Shown piece by piece: positions 1 through 8,105 of a stretch of DNA of 24,920 nucleotides. Source of the DNA: a bacterium (lineage in GTDB: Bacteria; Chloroflexota; Dormibacteria; UBA8260; Bog-877); assembly GCA_021791345.1 (NCBI GenBank), contig JAJYWT010000218.1:1-24920 (forward strand). Reading direction: 5' to 3'. The notes beneath the pieces were generated by a model. The model was given only the letters and a program-made list of their open reading frames with translations. It was not told the origin of the DNA and ran no database searches. The stretch's first letter is position 1, and every line of letters starts with the position of its first letter. The translations under genes and the position numbers were made by a program.

Positions 1-518
1 TGGGAGCGGGGGTCACGCGGCCACGAGTTTGTTCCCGGGCAGCTGAAACACGGTCATCGTCATCGTGAGAACAGTGGCCGACCCAGGCTGCGATGCCTTC
101 GTCCACGCCTGGTTCCTCATCCGAGCAGCATTCGGCTACGGCGCTGACCTGAAGTCTCACGACTCCCAGTCTCGGCACGTCCGCCCCGGATTCCTGGGGG
201 AAGGTGGACACCGACTCTTGCCCCCGCTGGGGTCAGGATGCGGCGACGGGCTTGGGCCCGAGGACCGGAGACAATCCAAGAGCGCACCGGGTCGGGCAGA
301 TCCCCGGGACAGACCACAGGGCAGTGCTCCCGAGGCGCCGGGAATCAGGGCAGCGCGCCCACCGGTTTGACCCCCGCGCCGCCCCACCAGTAAGCTACAT
401 GCCAGTTGAGCGGCGATGGGGCTCGCCGCGGCATCCGTGCCGAGACGCTCCGTGCTGGAGCTAATGGCCCCTGGCTTCGGTTGATTTTCGTGTCTGAAGG
501 AGCTAGGGCCAGCTTGGA
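1..518. other. Non-coding leader region upstream of the complex I-like operon
   Basis: I see no convincing gene here. The open frames in this stretch are Arg/Pro/Gly-rich, overlap each other on both strands and show no recognisable domain. A very short minus-strand frame (about 120 down to 13) ends in residues FQLPGNKLVAA but has no ribosome binding site. The right part plausibly holds the promoter and 5' leader of the downstream operon. Confidence 0.5.
367..396 (+). promoter_or_regulatory. Candidate sigma70-type promoter for the complex I-like operon
   Basis: TTGACC at 367-372 and TAAGCT at 391-396 are separated by 18 bases. These are fair matches to -35 and -10 consensus boxes and lie about 120 bases before the first start codon of the operon. 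No other equally good pair was noticed in the leader. This is pattern matching only. Confidence 0.3.
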
Positions 519-1490
519 GTGGCGTTCGGACCGGTGCGCCCCGTGGTAGCCGCCGCCGTTGGACAGGTGGTAGCTGTCCTGGTGGTGCTGATGCTCTCGC
601 CCCTGCTGCGAGGGGTGATCGAGAACCTCAAGGCGAAGGTGCAGTCGCGCCAGGGCTCGCCGTGGCTACAGCCCTATTTCGATCTCTGGAAGCACCTGCA
701 CAAGCAGCGCAGTCGCACGGTGCACAGTTCGACCGTCTCCACGGTCGCGCCGTACGTGGTCTTCGCCACTCCGATCGCGTTTGCGATCCTGATCCCGGTG
801 CTGACCGCGGCACCTCTCAGTTGGGCCTTCATGGCCGACATGGTCGGAAGCGGGTTCGTCATCGGCATCGGCGGTTTCTTCACCAACCTCGCCGCCATGG
901 ACGGCGGGAGTCCCTACGGTGGACTCGGAAGCAGCCGGTCCCGGTTCGTGTCAACGCTTGCCGAACCGACATTCATCGTGGTTTTCTTCGCCGTCGGTTT
1001 CATTTCCGGAGGCACGGTGCCGTTCGTGGTCAACAACGCGCTCTTCACCAGCGCTGCCCGCGTGGTGCCCAGCCACGCGCTGGTGGCCGCAGCGTTCCTG
1101 ATGGTGATCTTGGCGGAGGCGGGGCGGCTCCCCATCGACAACCCCAATAGCTCGCAGGAGCTGTCGATGATCGAAGGCTCCCGCCTCTACGAGTTCTCCG
1201 GGCCTGATCTGGCGCTCTTTGAGTGGGGCGGCCACATGAAGTTGTTTGTTCTGCTCATCGTCTGGCTCAATGTGCTGGTCCTACCGCTGGGTCTGGCGCA
1301 GGCCATCACGGTGCCCGCGTTCCTGGTGGCGATTGCGTCTCTGATGGGAAAGATGCTGGCCGCGGCCGTCCTGGTGGTGGGAATCGAGTCGGCTTTGGCC
1401 AAGATCCGCATCATGCGCGTGCCTGAGTACCTGGGAGGCAGTTTCGTGCTCGCCTTTCTGGGCCTGGCCCTCTACACGGTGGGACATTGA
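519..1490 (+). CDS. hyfC: NuoH/HyfC-like membrane subunit of a group 4 hydrogenase-related complex
   Basis: A 323-residue, very hydrophobic protein with about eight membrane segments, the usual size for HyfC/HycD and NuoH. In this family it anchors the peripheral arm and forms the start of the ion path. The strongest signature is the acidic loop at about residues 195-235, with LAEAGRLPIDNPNSSQELSM followed by an EFSGPDLALFEWGGHMK-type stretch. This matches the HyfC/HycD pattern (LAETxRxPVDxPxxxxELTM, YSGxxLALIEW) more closely than that of true NuoH. The start is GTG at 519, the first possible start after an in-frame TAG at 504-506. An AAGGAG at 497-502 lies rather far upstream (16 bases). It is the first gene of the operon, and its stop overlaps the next start. 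The hyf symbol denotes homology, not proven hydrogenase function. Confidence 0.88.
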   Translation: MAFGPVRPVVAAAVGQVVAVLVVLMLSPLLRGVIENLKAKVQSRQGSPWLQPYFDLWKHLHKQRSRTVHSSTVSTVAPYVVFATPIAFAILIPVLTAAPLSWAFMADMVGSGFVIGIGGFFTNLAAMDGGSPYGGLGSSRSRFVSTLAEPTFIVVFFAVGFISGGTVPFVVNNALFTSAARVVPSHALVAAAFLMVILAEAGRLPIDNPNSSQELSMIEGSRLYEFSGPDLALFEWGGHMKLFVLLIVWLNVLVLPLGLAQAITVPAFLVAIASLMGKMLAAAVLVVGIESALAKIRIMRVPEYLGGSFVLAFLGLALYTVGH

Positions 1491-2155
1491 CGGCACTGAG
1501 TGCGATGCCCCGGCTGCTTGAGGTGATCCTGTCGGCGCTCCTCCTGCTGGTCACCTACTGGTTCATCGTGACGCGGCGGCTCAGCACCGCGGTGGCCGCC
1601 TACGCGGTCCAGTCGTGGCTCCTGGGGCTCGCGGCTCTGATCCTTTACTGGGACACCCGCCTACTGGGACTGCTGGTCTTCGGACTGCTGATCATCGTCG
1701 CCAAGGGGATCCTGATCCCGAGCCTCTTCCGGCGCCAGGTAGCGTTCGCTCTGGTTGCCGGCAGAGAAACCGCCTACTACGTCCGCTTTCCTACTGCGCT
1801 GCTGATCGGGACGGCGCTGAGTCTGGTCGGTCTGCTCGCGGCCACCGACCTTCCGTTCGTGCCGCAGCTTCTTCCACCTGCGATCGCCGGCATCGCCCTG
1901 GCGGTCTTCCTCCTTGGCCTCTTCACAACCATCGCTCGGCGTGACGCCATCCTGCAGGTGACCGGGCTACTGGCAGCCGAGAACGGGCTGCTGCTGCTGA
2001 GCCTGGTGGTGGCCCCCCAGCTCAGCCTCCTGATCGAGGTGGCGATTGTGTTGGACGTGCTCATCGCGGTGCTGGTGATGGGCTTCCTGGTGGCCCGCAT
2101 GCGGGATGCCGGCACCGGGACAGACACCTCCGAGCTCTCCCGGCTGCGCGGATGA
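1487..2155 (+). CDS. hyfE: HyfE-like membrane subunit
   Basis: A 222-residue protein with about six to seven hydrophobic segments across most of its length and a short polar tail (about 205-222). Size, position between HyfC-like and HyfF-like genes, and hydrophobic layout fit HyfE, whose C-terminal half resembles NuoK, the small antiporter-like subunit of complex I. An acidic residue sits inside a membrane segment (LLAAENGLLLLSLV, about 164-177), as in NuoK-type proteins. The start is a TTG at 1487 that overlaps the previous stop. An ATG at 1505, also in frame, is a possible alternative. The stop shares bases with the ATG of the next gene (ATGA), indicating translational coupling. The assignment rests on context plus hydrophobic pattern more than on unique motifs. 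Confidence 0.78.
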   Translation: MTALSAMPRLLEVILSALLLLVTYWFIVTRRLSTAVAAYAVQSWLLGLAALILYWDTRLLGLLVFGLLIIVAKGILIPSLFRRQVAFALVAGRETAYYVRFPTALLIGTALSLVGLLAATDLPFVPQLLPPAIAGIALAVFLLGLFTTIARRDAILQVTGLLAAENGLLLLSLVVAPQLSLLIEVAIVLDVLIAVLVMGFLVARMRDAGTGTDTSELSRLRG

Positions 2156-3636
2156 CCAACAGCAGTCTCATGTTGGCGGTGCTGGCGGTTCCCCTGCTGG
2201 GGGGACTTGCCAGCCTGCTGGCCCTCAGCGACCGGACCCGCTTCCTCCTGGTGGTCCCGACTGGGGTGGCCACCCTGGCGCTGGGCCTCACCCTGATCGC
2301 TCGGGTTGTCCAATCCGGCCCGGTGGCCGGGCTGAACCAGTGGCTCTACGTCGATGACCTTGATGCCGTGGTGCTGCTGGTGGTCGTGGTGGTGGCCGCG
2401 CTGGCGGGAGCCTACTCCGTGGCCTATTTCCGCAGCCCCGCCCAGGCCCACGCTATGCGGCCCGGCGAGATCCGCAAGTATTTCAGCCTCTTCCACTTCT
2501 TCACCTTCACCATGGTCCTGGCGACTGTGGCGGGGAACCTGATCCTGCTCTGGACCGCCGTGACCGCCACCACGTTTGCAGCCGCGCCCTTGGTCGATTT
2601 CTATGGCTCCCATGAGCCCCTGGAGGCGGCCTGGAAGTTTCTCGTGCTCGCGGTCGCAGGCGAACTGATCGCGCTCCTGGGCTTCTTCCTGTTATTCGAA
2701 GCTGGGATCGCCGCCCTCGGCGCCAGCTATAACTTCTCGATCCCGGTGCTGGACCGTGCGGGACCCCATCTCAACGGGGCCTTGGGGGGAATCGGCTTCT
2801 TGATGGTGCTGGTGGGCTTCGGAACCAAGGCCGGCCTGGCTCCGATGCACACCTGGCTGCCCGACGCCCACAGCCAGGCACCCGCTCCCGTCTGCGCCAT
2901 GCTGTCTGGGGCGGAGTTGAATTGCGCGATGCTGGCCATCATCAGAGTCCTCGCTTTGGTCACTCCAGCCAGCCCCGCGCACGCCCGCGGCCTGCATGAG
3001 GCGCTGCTGGCCTTTGGGCTGCTGTCCATGGTGGTCGGGGTCGTGTTCCTCATCGCCCAGCGCAACTTCAAGCGCCTGCTGGCGTACTCCTCCGTTGAGC
3101 AGATGGGCCTGATCGCGGCCGGCTTTGGCCTGGGGGCTCCCATCGCGACGCTGGGGGCGGCACTGCAGATGATCACTCACAGCCTTGCCAAGAGCCTCAT
3201 GTTCTTCAATTCCGGCAACCTGCTGCTGCGCTTCCGCACCACCACGGTGGCGGAGATTTCGGGAGCCATCCGAGTAGCCCCGGCGTCGGCCATCCTGGTG
3301 ATCACGGGGGCACTGGCGATCGCGGGAGCGCCCCCGTTCGGGCTCTTCATCTCCGAGTTCGCCATCATTGAGGGGGCCCTGGTACGACATGCCTGGGCGG
3401 TGGCAGCGGGGCTCGGGGTGCTGTTGCTGGTCGCATTTTTGGCCCTCCTGGAACCGTTCAACCGCATGGTGTTCGGCACTGGCAGGGGAGAGCCGGTGCC
3501 GGCGCGATCCGAGCTGGGCCTGGCGGTGCTGGTGCCGGGCTACCTGCTCCTGGGCGGATTGTTGGTGCTGGGTGTCTGGATTCCCGGTCCGCTGCACTCG
3601 CTGCTCGTGGGTGCCAGTCGAGTTGCCATGAGATGA
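2152..3636 (+). CDS. hyfF: HyfF-like (NuoL/M/N family) antiporter subunit
   Basis: A 494-residue polytopic protein of the Mrp/NuoL-M-N proton-translocating family, the usual length for HyfF/NuoN/NuoM. The family signature LPDAHSQAPAPVCAMLSGAE lies at about residues 238-257. The typical lysine region FKRLLAYSSVEQMGL lies at about 305-319. A further conserved block APPFGLFISEF is at about 393-403. These define the ion-channel half-barrels with their membrane lysines and glutamates. It starts with an ATG overlapping the previous stop (ATGA) and ends with the same overlap into the next gene. Its role is inferred to be proton or sodium pumping, driven by the peripheral arm of the complex. Confidence 0.9.
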   Translation: MTNSSLMLAVLAVPLLGGLASLLALSDRTRFLLVVPTGVATLALGLTLIARVVQSGPVAGLNQWLYVDDLDAVVLLVVVVVAALAGAYSVAYFRSPAQAHAMRPGEIRKYFSLFHFFTFTMVLATVAGNLILLWTAVTATTFAAAPLVDFYGSHEPLEAAWKFLVLAVAGELIALLGFFLLFEAGIAALGASYNFSIPVLDRAGPHLNGALGGIGFLMVLVGFGTKAGLAPMHTWLPDAHSQAPAPVCAMLSGAELNCAMLAIIRVLALVTPASPAHARGLHEALLAFGLLSMVVGVVFLIAQRNFKRLLAYSSVEQMGLIAAGFGLGAPIATLGAALQMITHSLAKSLMFFNSGNLLLRFRTTTVAEISGAIRVAPASAILVITGALAIAGAPPFGLFISEFAIIEGALVRHAWAVAAGLGVLLLVAFLALLEPFNRMVFGTGRGEPVPARSELGLAVLVPGYLLLGGLLVLGVWIPGPLHSLLVGASRVAMR

Positions 3637-5183
3637 CCGGGTCTGCAGGCATGATGGCGATCGCCACAGCTGTGGGACTTTCGGCGCACAGCGGAGCCCG
3701 CAATGAGTGGGTGGTCGACTGCCCGGCTTCGGAACTGGCCCCGAGGTTGCGCCGGCTGGTCGAGGAGCTGACTCTGGTCGACCTGTTCGCGACCACCGCC
3801 AAGGGATCTCGCCCACGACTCACCGCGGTGCTGGATGCGCCCGGCGACCCCGCCTGGCTGGTGGTCCACTGCGATCTGCCCGAGGCGGCATTCCCGAGCT
3901 TGAGCGCGGTCTCCCATGCCGCTAGCTGGTACGAGCGCGACATTCTGGAGATGCACAAGGTGATGCCACAGGGGCATCCCGCCCCCTATCCCCTGCGCCA
4001 GGGGAAGTCGGGAGAGCCCGGGCCGAAACGGGCTGGTGGGGCGGCTGGCGCGGGGGACGACTCGGGGCAGCGGCCCAAGCAGCGCCCAGCCGTGACCGGC
4101 CAAGGGGTCTTTGAGCTCCCTTTGGGCCCGGTTCGAAGCGGCCCCCAGGAATCCCAGGGGTTCAGCTTCTTCTCCGGAGGGGAGGACATCGTCGTCACCG
4201 ACATCACCCTGGGTTTCAAATTCCGGAGTGTCGAGCGAATCGCCGAAGGTCGCGCTCCGGCCGACGTCATCTTGCTCGCGGAGCGGATTGCGGCGTCGTC
4301 CTGCTTCGCCAACGCCCTGGCATTCTCGAGAGCGGTGGAGCGGGTGATTGGGGCCGAGGTCACCCCGTCGGAGCAGTTCACCCGCACTCTCCTGGCCGAA
4401 CTGGAGCGGGCCTACAACCATCTGGGAGTGATCGGGCGGCTGGCCGAGGCGACTGGTCTGCAGGTCGCCGCCGCCCAATTCAGCCTGATGAGAGAGCGGG
4501 CTCTACGCGCCTCCGGACGGCTCACCGGGCACCGCTACCTTCGAGGCGCGCTGCGGATTGGAGGTACCGAAGTGGTGCCACCGGAGGGGGACCGGGTTTG
4601 GCTGCGCTCCGAGGTCGAGGCGTGGCGGAGCCAAGCCCTCCGCCTGCGTCACCTGCTTGAAGGGACCTCCACCTTCGTCGACAGGCTCGACACCACCGCG
4701 TACTTGGATCCCGGCTATGCCGCCGAACACAACCTGGTGGGTCCGGTGGGGCGGGCCAGTGGGATCGACAGCGACCTGCGCCGCGACCATCCCTACGGCG
4801 CCTATTCAGCAGTGGAGTTCGTAGTTCCGCTGCTGTCCCTGGGCGATGCCAAGGCCCGTTACACCGTCCACGTGATGGAGCTGGAGCAAACGCTGGGAGT
4901 GCTGCTCCAGCTGCTCGACCGCTGGCCCCACGCGCAGCCACCGGCTCCGCTTCCCAAACTGCGTTCTGGCTCCGCGCTGGGGTGGGCGGAGGCTCCCGGA
5001 GGGGCAACTGTCCACCTCGTGACCCTGGACGAGGGCGGGCGCGTCGCGAGGTGGCGGGCCCGTCCGCCTGCAGTCGTGAACTGGCACCCATTCGCGCACG
5101 CGTGCGCGAGCGGCAACAACCTCACCGATTTCCCGGTCATCGAAGCGAGCTTCGGGCTCGCGAGTGCGGAGTTCGATAGATGA
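3633..5183 (+). CDS. NuoC-NuoD fusion (HyfG/HycE-like large subunit) lacking all NiFe ligands
   Basis: A 516-residue fusion. Residues ~25-125 are NuoC-like, with the signature WYERDILEMHKVMPQGHP at 99-116. Residues ~155-516 are NuoD/[NiFe] large-subunit-like (ELPLGPV at 161-167, ELERAYNHL at 257-265). Hydrogenases of this group carry an RxCGxC motif near the start of the second domain. Here the equivalent stretch is ERIAASSCFAN (217-227), so both cysteines are replaced (A220, S223). The C-terminal DPCxxC is replaced by FGLASAEFDR (507-516), removing both cysteines and the aspartate. The canopy EAPRG motif reads EAPGG (453-457). The protein ends where the processed form of a hydrogenase would end, so no maturation peptide is expected. 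It therefore cannot bind a NiFe centre. A Gly/Pro/Arg-rich linker (about 125-155) joins the two domains. The start is an ATG overlapping the previous stop, and an ATG at 3651 is also possible. Confidence 0.9.
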   Translation: MTGSAGMMAIATAVGLSAHSGARNEWVVDCPASELAPRLRRLVEELTLVDLFATTAKGSRPRLTAVLDAPGDPAWLVVHCDLPEAAFPSLSAVSHAASWYERDILEMHKVMPQGHPAPYPLRQGKSGEPGPKRAGGAAGAGDDSGQRPKQRPAVTGQGVFELPLGPVRSGPQESQGFSFFSGGEDIVVTDITLGFKFRSVERIAEGRAPADVILLAERIAASSCFANALAFSRAVERVIGAEVTPSEQFTRTLLAELERAYNHLGVIGRLAEATGLQVAAAQFSLMRERALRASGRLTGHRYLRGALRIGGTEVVPPEGDRVWLRSEVEAWRSQALRLRHLLEGTSTFVDRLDTTAYLDPGYAAEHNLVGPVGRASGIDSDLRRDHPYGAYSAVEFVVPLLSLGDAKARYTVHVMELEQTLGVLLQLLDRWPHAQPPAPLPKLRSGSALGWAEAPGGATVHLVTLDEGGRVARWRARPPAVVNWHPFAHACASGNNLTDFPVIEASFGLASAEFDR

Positions 5184-6025
5184 GCCGATGGATTCTCCGG
5201 GGTTTGCGCAGCGGAATCCGTACCACCCGCTTCCCGAGTCCGACCCCGCCGTACGAGGAAGGAGCGAGTTCCACGGTCCGCCTGCAGTGGCAGCGACTCA
5301 GCGCCCCGGATGCTCTGGCCGCAGCCCAAATGTGCCCTAGCGGAGCGATCCAGGCGCAGGGTACGGAAGTGGAGGGAGAGCTGACCTACGATGCGGGACG
5401 ATGCATCATGTGCGGCCGCTGCGCCCGGCACCTCCCGCAAGTTTTCCTGCCGGTGAAGGATGGCCGGGTGGCGGTGCGCCAGCGGAGCAGCCTGGTCACC
5501 AGGGTGGGATGGAGCGCGGCTAACCGGCCTCTGCCGCTCGAGTTGGGCCGAGCGGCGGAGGAGGTCCGCCAGCGAGCGGTCAGGATCTTTCGTCACTCCC
5601 TCCACATCCGCCATGTGGACGCCGGATCCTGCAACGGCTGCGAGTCTGAGTTGCAGATGCTGACCGGACCCTACGCGGACCTGCATCGGCTGGGCATATT
5701 CTTCACGCCGACCCCTCGTCACGCGGATGTCCTGCTCGTGACCGGGGTGGTCACCGTCAACATGGAGCGGCCTCTCATGGAGACCTATGCGGCGATGCCT
5801 GAACCCAAGTTGGTGATCGCAGCTGGGGTTTGCGCGGTCAGTGGCGGCAGCTTCGCCGGAGGCCCGGTCACCCGGGGTCCGGTGGACCGCCTGCTCCCGG
5901 TCGATGTCCACATCCCCGGATGCCCTCCCACGCCCCAGGCCATGCTCCACGGTCTGCTGCTGGCGATGAATCGGGCAGAGGACAGACCTGGACCTGAGCC
6001 TGAGGAGGTGGCTGATGGCGCTTGA
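5180..6025 (+). CDS. Ferredoxin-NuoB (HyfH/HyfI-like) fusion iron-sulfur subunit
   Basis: A 281-residue protein made of two electron-transfer modules. The N-terminal half resembles the two-cluster ferredoxin of NuoI/HyfH but keeps one cluster only. C52 (in MCPSG) and C75, C78 and C81 (CIMCGRC) would bind one [4Fe-4S]. The positions of the other four ligands are A42, A45, A48 and L85, with the proline after L85 still present. Residues ~140-265 are NuoB/HyfI-like, with SCNGCESE (C151, C154), GVCAVSGG (C218) and IPGCPPTP (C248). This gives the four ligands of the proximal (N2-like) cluster, and PRHADVLLVTG is also typical. The start ATG overlaps the upstream stop, and the gene overlaps the next one by 11 bases. 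It is expected to pass electrons from an unknown donor to the membrane-proximal site. Confidence 0.88.
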   Translation: MSRWILRGLRSGIRTTRFPSPTPPYEEGASSTVRLQWQRLSAPDALAAAQMCPSGAIQAQGTEVEGELTYDAGRCIMCGRCARHLPQVFLPVKDGRVAVRQRSSLVTRVGWSAANRPLPLELGRAAEEVRQRAVRIFRHSLHIRHVDAGSCNGCESELQMLTGPYADLHRLGIFFTPTPRHADVLLVTGVVTVNMERPLMETYAAMPEPKLVIAAGVCAVSGGSFAGGPVTRGPVDRLLPVDVHIPGCPPTPQAMLHGLLLAMNRAEDRPGPEPEEVADGA

Positions 6026-8105
6026 GCTCCTGGCAGCCGCCCTGGCATGCTATGCGGTCGCCAGCCTGCTCGGCCTCGGGGTGCTGTGGTGGCGTGGATT
6101 CGCCGAGCTATCGGCTGCGGCGGGGTTCGTGGCCGGCCTGCTCGGAGTGGGCACCGCCGCGGTCTGGCTGGGCGGGGGGCGTGGCGTCCTGCTCTTACCG
6201 GTAAGCACGCCATTGGGTGGCTTCACGGTGGCAGCCACCCCGCTGGCGGCTACCTTCGTGCTCCTCACGGGGGTGGTGAGCAGCGGCCTGTCGTTGTTCA
6301 CGGCAGGCTACACACCGCATGTTGGCGGTGCCTTGCGCCAGGCCTGCGTCCACTCGTTGCTCAATATCACGTTTGCGGCGGTCATCCTGGTGCTGGCGGC
6401 CGCAAATGCCCTCACGTTCTTGGTGGCGTGGGAGACGATGGTGATCGCAACCTACGTGCTGGTCACGGTCGAGTTCGATCGGCCGGGCCGGCCTCAGGCC
6501 GCGTTTCTGATGCTGGCGCTTTCCAAACTCGGATTCATCGCGATCGCCGGCGGCTTTGCCGCAATGGGCGCTCTGCGCAGCGGGGTCTCCTTCGCCACCC
6601 TCGCCCGTCATCCGGCACCTGGAGCGGGGCTCGCTTCGATCGTCTTTCTGTTGTTTTTGATAGGGTTCGGGGTCAAAGCTGGCCTGGTACCGCTGCAGGG
6701 GTGGCTCACCGAGGCACATCCGGCGGCACCCGCCAACGTATCCGCGGCGCTGTCCGGGGTCGTGGTCGCCGTTGCCATCTACGGCCTGGTCCTGACCGTC
6801 TTGACCTTGCTCGGCCCGCCCTCCGCCTGGTGGGGCTATCTCACCCTGGGTGCAGGGGTCATCACCGCCCTCTACGGAGTGCTGTTCTCACTGGTGGTGC
6901 CCAACTTCAAGCGGATGTTGGCCTACAGCACCATCGAGAACCTGGGCTTCATGATCGCCATGGTGGGCCTGGCACTGGTGTTCGTCAGCAGTCATCAGCC
7001 GCTCCTGGGGGCTGCCGCGCTGGTGGTTGCGATCCTGCACGCGCTGTACCACGGCCTGCTCAAGAGCACCGCCTTCATGGGCGCGGGTTGCATTGACGTG
7101 GCTACCCATGGCCTTGATCTGGATCGTCTCGGAGGTCTGGCCCGGCGCATGCGGTGGTCCACGTTGCTCTTCTTCGTGGCCGCCATGGGCCTGGCCGGGA
7201 TCCCGCCGCTGAACGGCTTTCAAACGGAATGGCTGGGACTCCAGATGCTGATTCGCTCGCGCATCCTGGCCACCCCCGAGAGCCGCCTCTACCTGGCCGG
7301 AGCCGGACTGCTGTTGACGCTCACGTTCGCCCTGGCCACCACCGCCTACGTCCGGGTCTTCGGGGGTGCCTTCCTAGGCGCACCGCGGAGCCGGGAGGCC
7401 CGCCAGGCACGCGAGGTGCCCTGGACCATGCGGCTCGGTATGTTCGTAACCGCCGCCGCCGCCGTGGTCACCGCTCTGGTGCCGGCAATCGGCATCGGCG
7501 CCGCAGTCACCTCCGCCTCGGCAGTCACACGCGTGCCTCAGCTCTTGAACGCCCTGCTTCCGCCGATCTTCCTGAAGCCCCAGCAGTTCGCACTGCCCGC
7601 GCGCCTGGGGGGCACATTCCTGAGCCAGATTCTTCCCGGCAACGGGGTGGTGATCACCCCAACCAGTTTCAACTACGCGTTCATCTCGCCTCCATACATT
7701 CTGCTCAGCCTGCTGGCGGTGATCGGGCTGACCGCGGGCGCAATCCACCTGCTGGGCCGCGGCGAACCCATGCGGCGGGACCCCTGGGTCGGTGGCGGGA
7801 GCAGCTTCCGGCCGTCGATGCAGTACACCGCCACCGGTTTCACCAACCTATTCCGCTCGACCTTCGGAAGGGTCTTTCGGGATCGGCGCACAGTCGCCCA
7901 GGAGTACCACCAGTCGCCTTACTACGCCCATTCGGTCAGCTACGAGCGCAGGGTGGTGGAACCGGTCGAGACCTATCTCTACCGTCCCGTGGTTCTAGCG
8001 GCCCGGCAGCTGTCGGCTCGGTTCGGCGTGATCCAAGGGGGGAACGTCGGTCTGTACCTGCTCTACGTGGTCGCGGTCTTCGTAATTCTGCTGCTGATCC
8101 ACTGA
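6015..8105 (+). CDS. hyfB: HyfB/NuoL-like antiporter subunit
   Basis: A 696-residue polytopic protein, the length expected for HyfB. NuoL/M/N signatures are present: WETMVIATYVLV (about 136-147), LVPLQGWLTEAHPAAPANVS (about 225-244), NFKRMLAYSTIENLGFM (about 297-313) and IPPLNGFQTEW (about 396-406). The C-terminal ~150 residues include a long polar stretch (about 580-665) and a final hydrophobic segment (about 675-695), as in HyfB and MBH-type subunits. A strong ribosome binding site, GAGGAGGTG (6003-6011), precedes the ATG at 6015 inside the end of the previous gene. It is the last gene of the operon. With the HyfF-like subunit it gives the complex two antiporter-type pumps. No third one (HyfD-like) is present. 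Confidence 0.9.
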   Translation: MALELLAAALACYAVASLLGLGVLWWRGFAELSAAAGFVAGLLGVGTAAVWLGGGRGVLLLPVSTPLGGFTVAATPLAATFVLLTGVVSSGLSLFTAGYTPHVGGALRQACVHSLLNITFAAVILVLAAANALTFLVAWETMVIATYVLVTVEFDRPGRPQAAFLMLALSKLGFIAIAGGFAAMGALRSGVSFATLARHPAPGAGLASIVFLLFLIGFGVKAGLVPLQGWLTEAHPAAPANVSAALSGVVVAVAIYGLVLTVLTLLGPPSAWWGYLTLGAGVITALYGVLFSLVVPNFKRMLAYSTIENLGFMIAMVGLALVFVSSHQPLLGAAALVVAILHALYHGLLKSTAFMGAGCIDVATHGLDLDRLGGLARRMRWSTLLFFVAAMGLAGIPPLNGFQTEWLGLQMLIRSRILATPESRLYLAGAGLLLTLTFALATTAYVRVFGGAFLGAPRSREARQAREVPWTMRLGMFVTAAAAVVTALVPAIGIGAAVTSASAVTRVPQLLNALLPPIFLKPQQFALPARLGGTFLSQILPGNGVVITPTSFNYAFISPPYILLSLLAVIGLTAGAIHLLGRGEPMRRDPWVGGGSSFRPSMQYTATGFTNLFRSTFGRVFRDRRTVAQEYHQSPYYAHSVSYERRVVEPVETYLYRPVVLAARQLSARFGVIQGGNVGLYLLYVVAVFVILLLIH

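Noticed and set aside
13..120. Short minus-strand frame ending FQLPGNKLVAA, similar to the start of the aldo/keto reductase (FQLSGNRVGLG)
   Set aside because: Only about eight residues match, there is no ribosome binding site, and no further similarity follows; chance is more likely than a duplicated fragment.
2692..3816. Long minus-strand open frame antisense to the HyfF-like gene
   Set aside because: High-GC shadow of the real gene, rich in Arg, Gln and His, with no domain.
519..8105. Functional hydrogenase-4 / formate hydrogenlyase operon
   Set aside because: The large subunit lacks every NiFe ligand, and neither hyp genes nor a formate dehydrogenase gene are present in the window.
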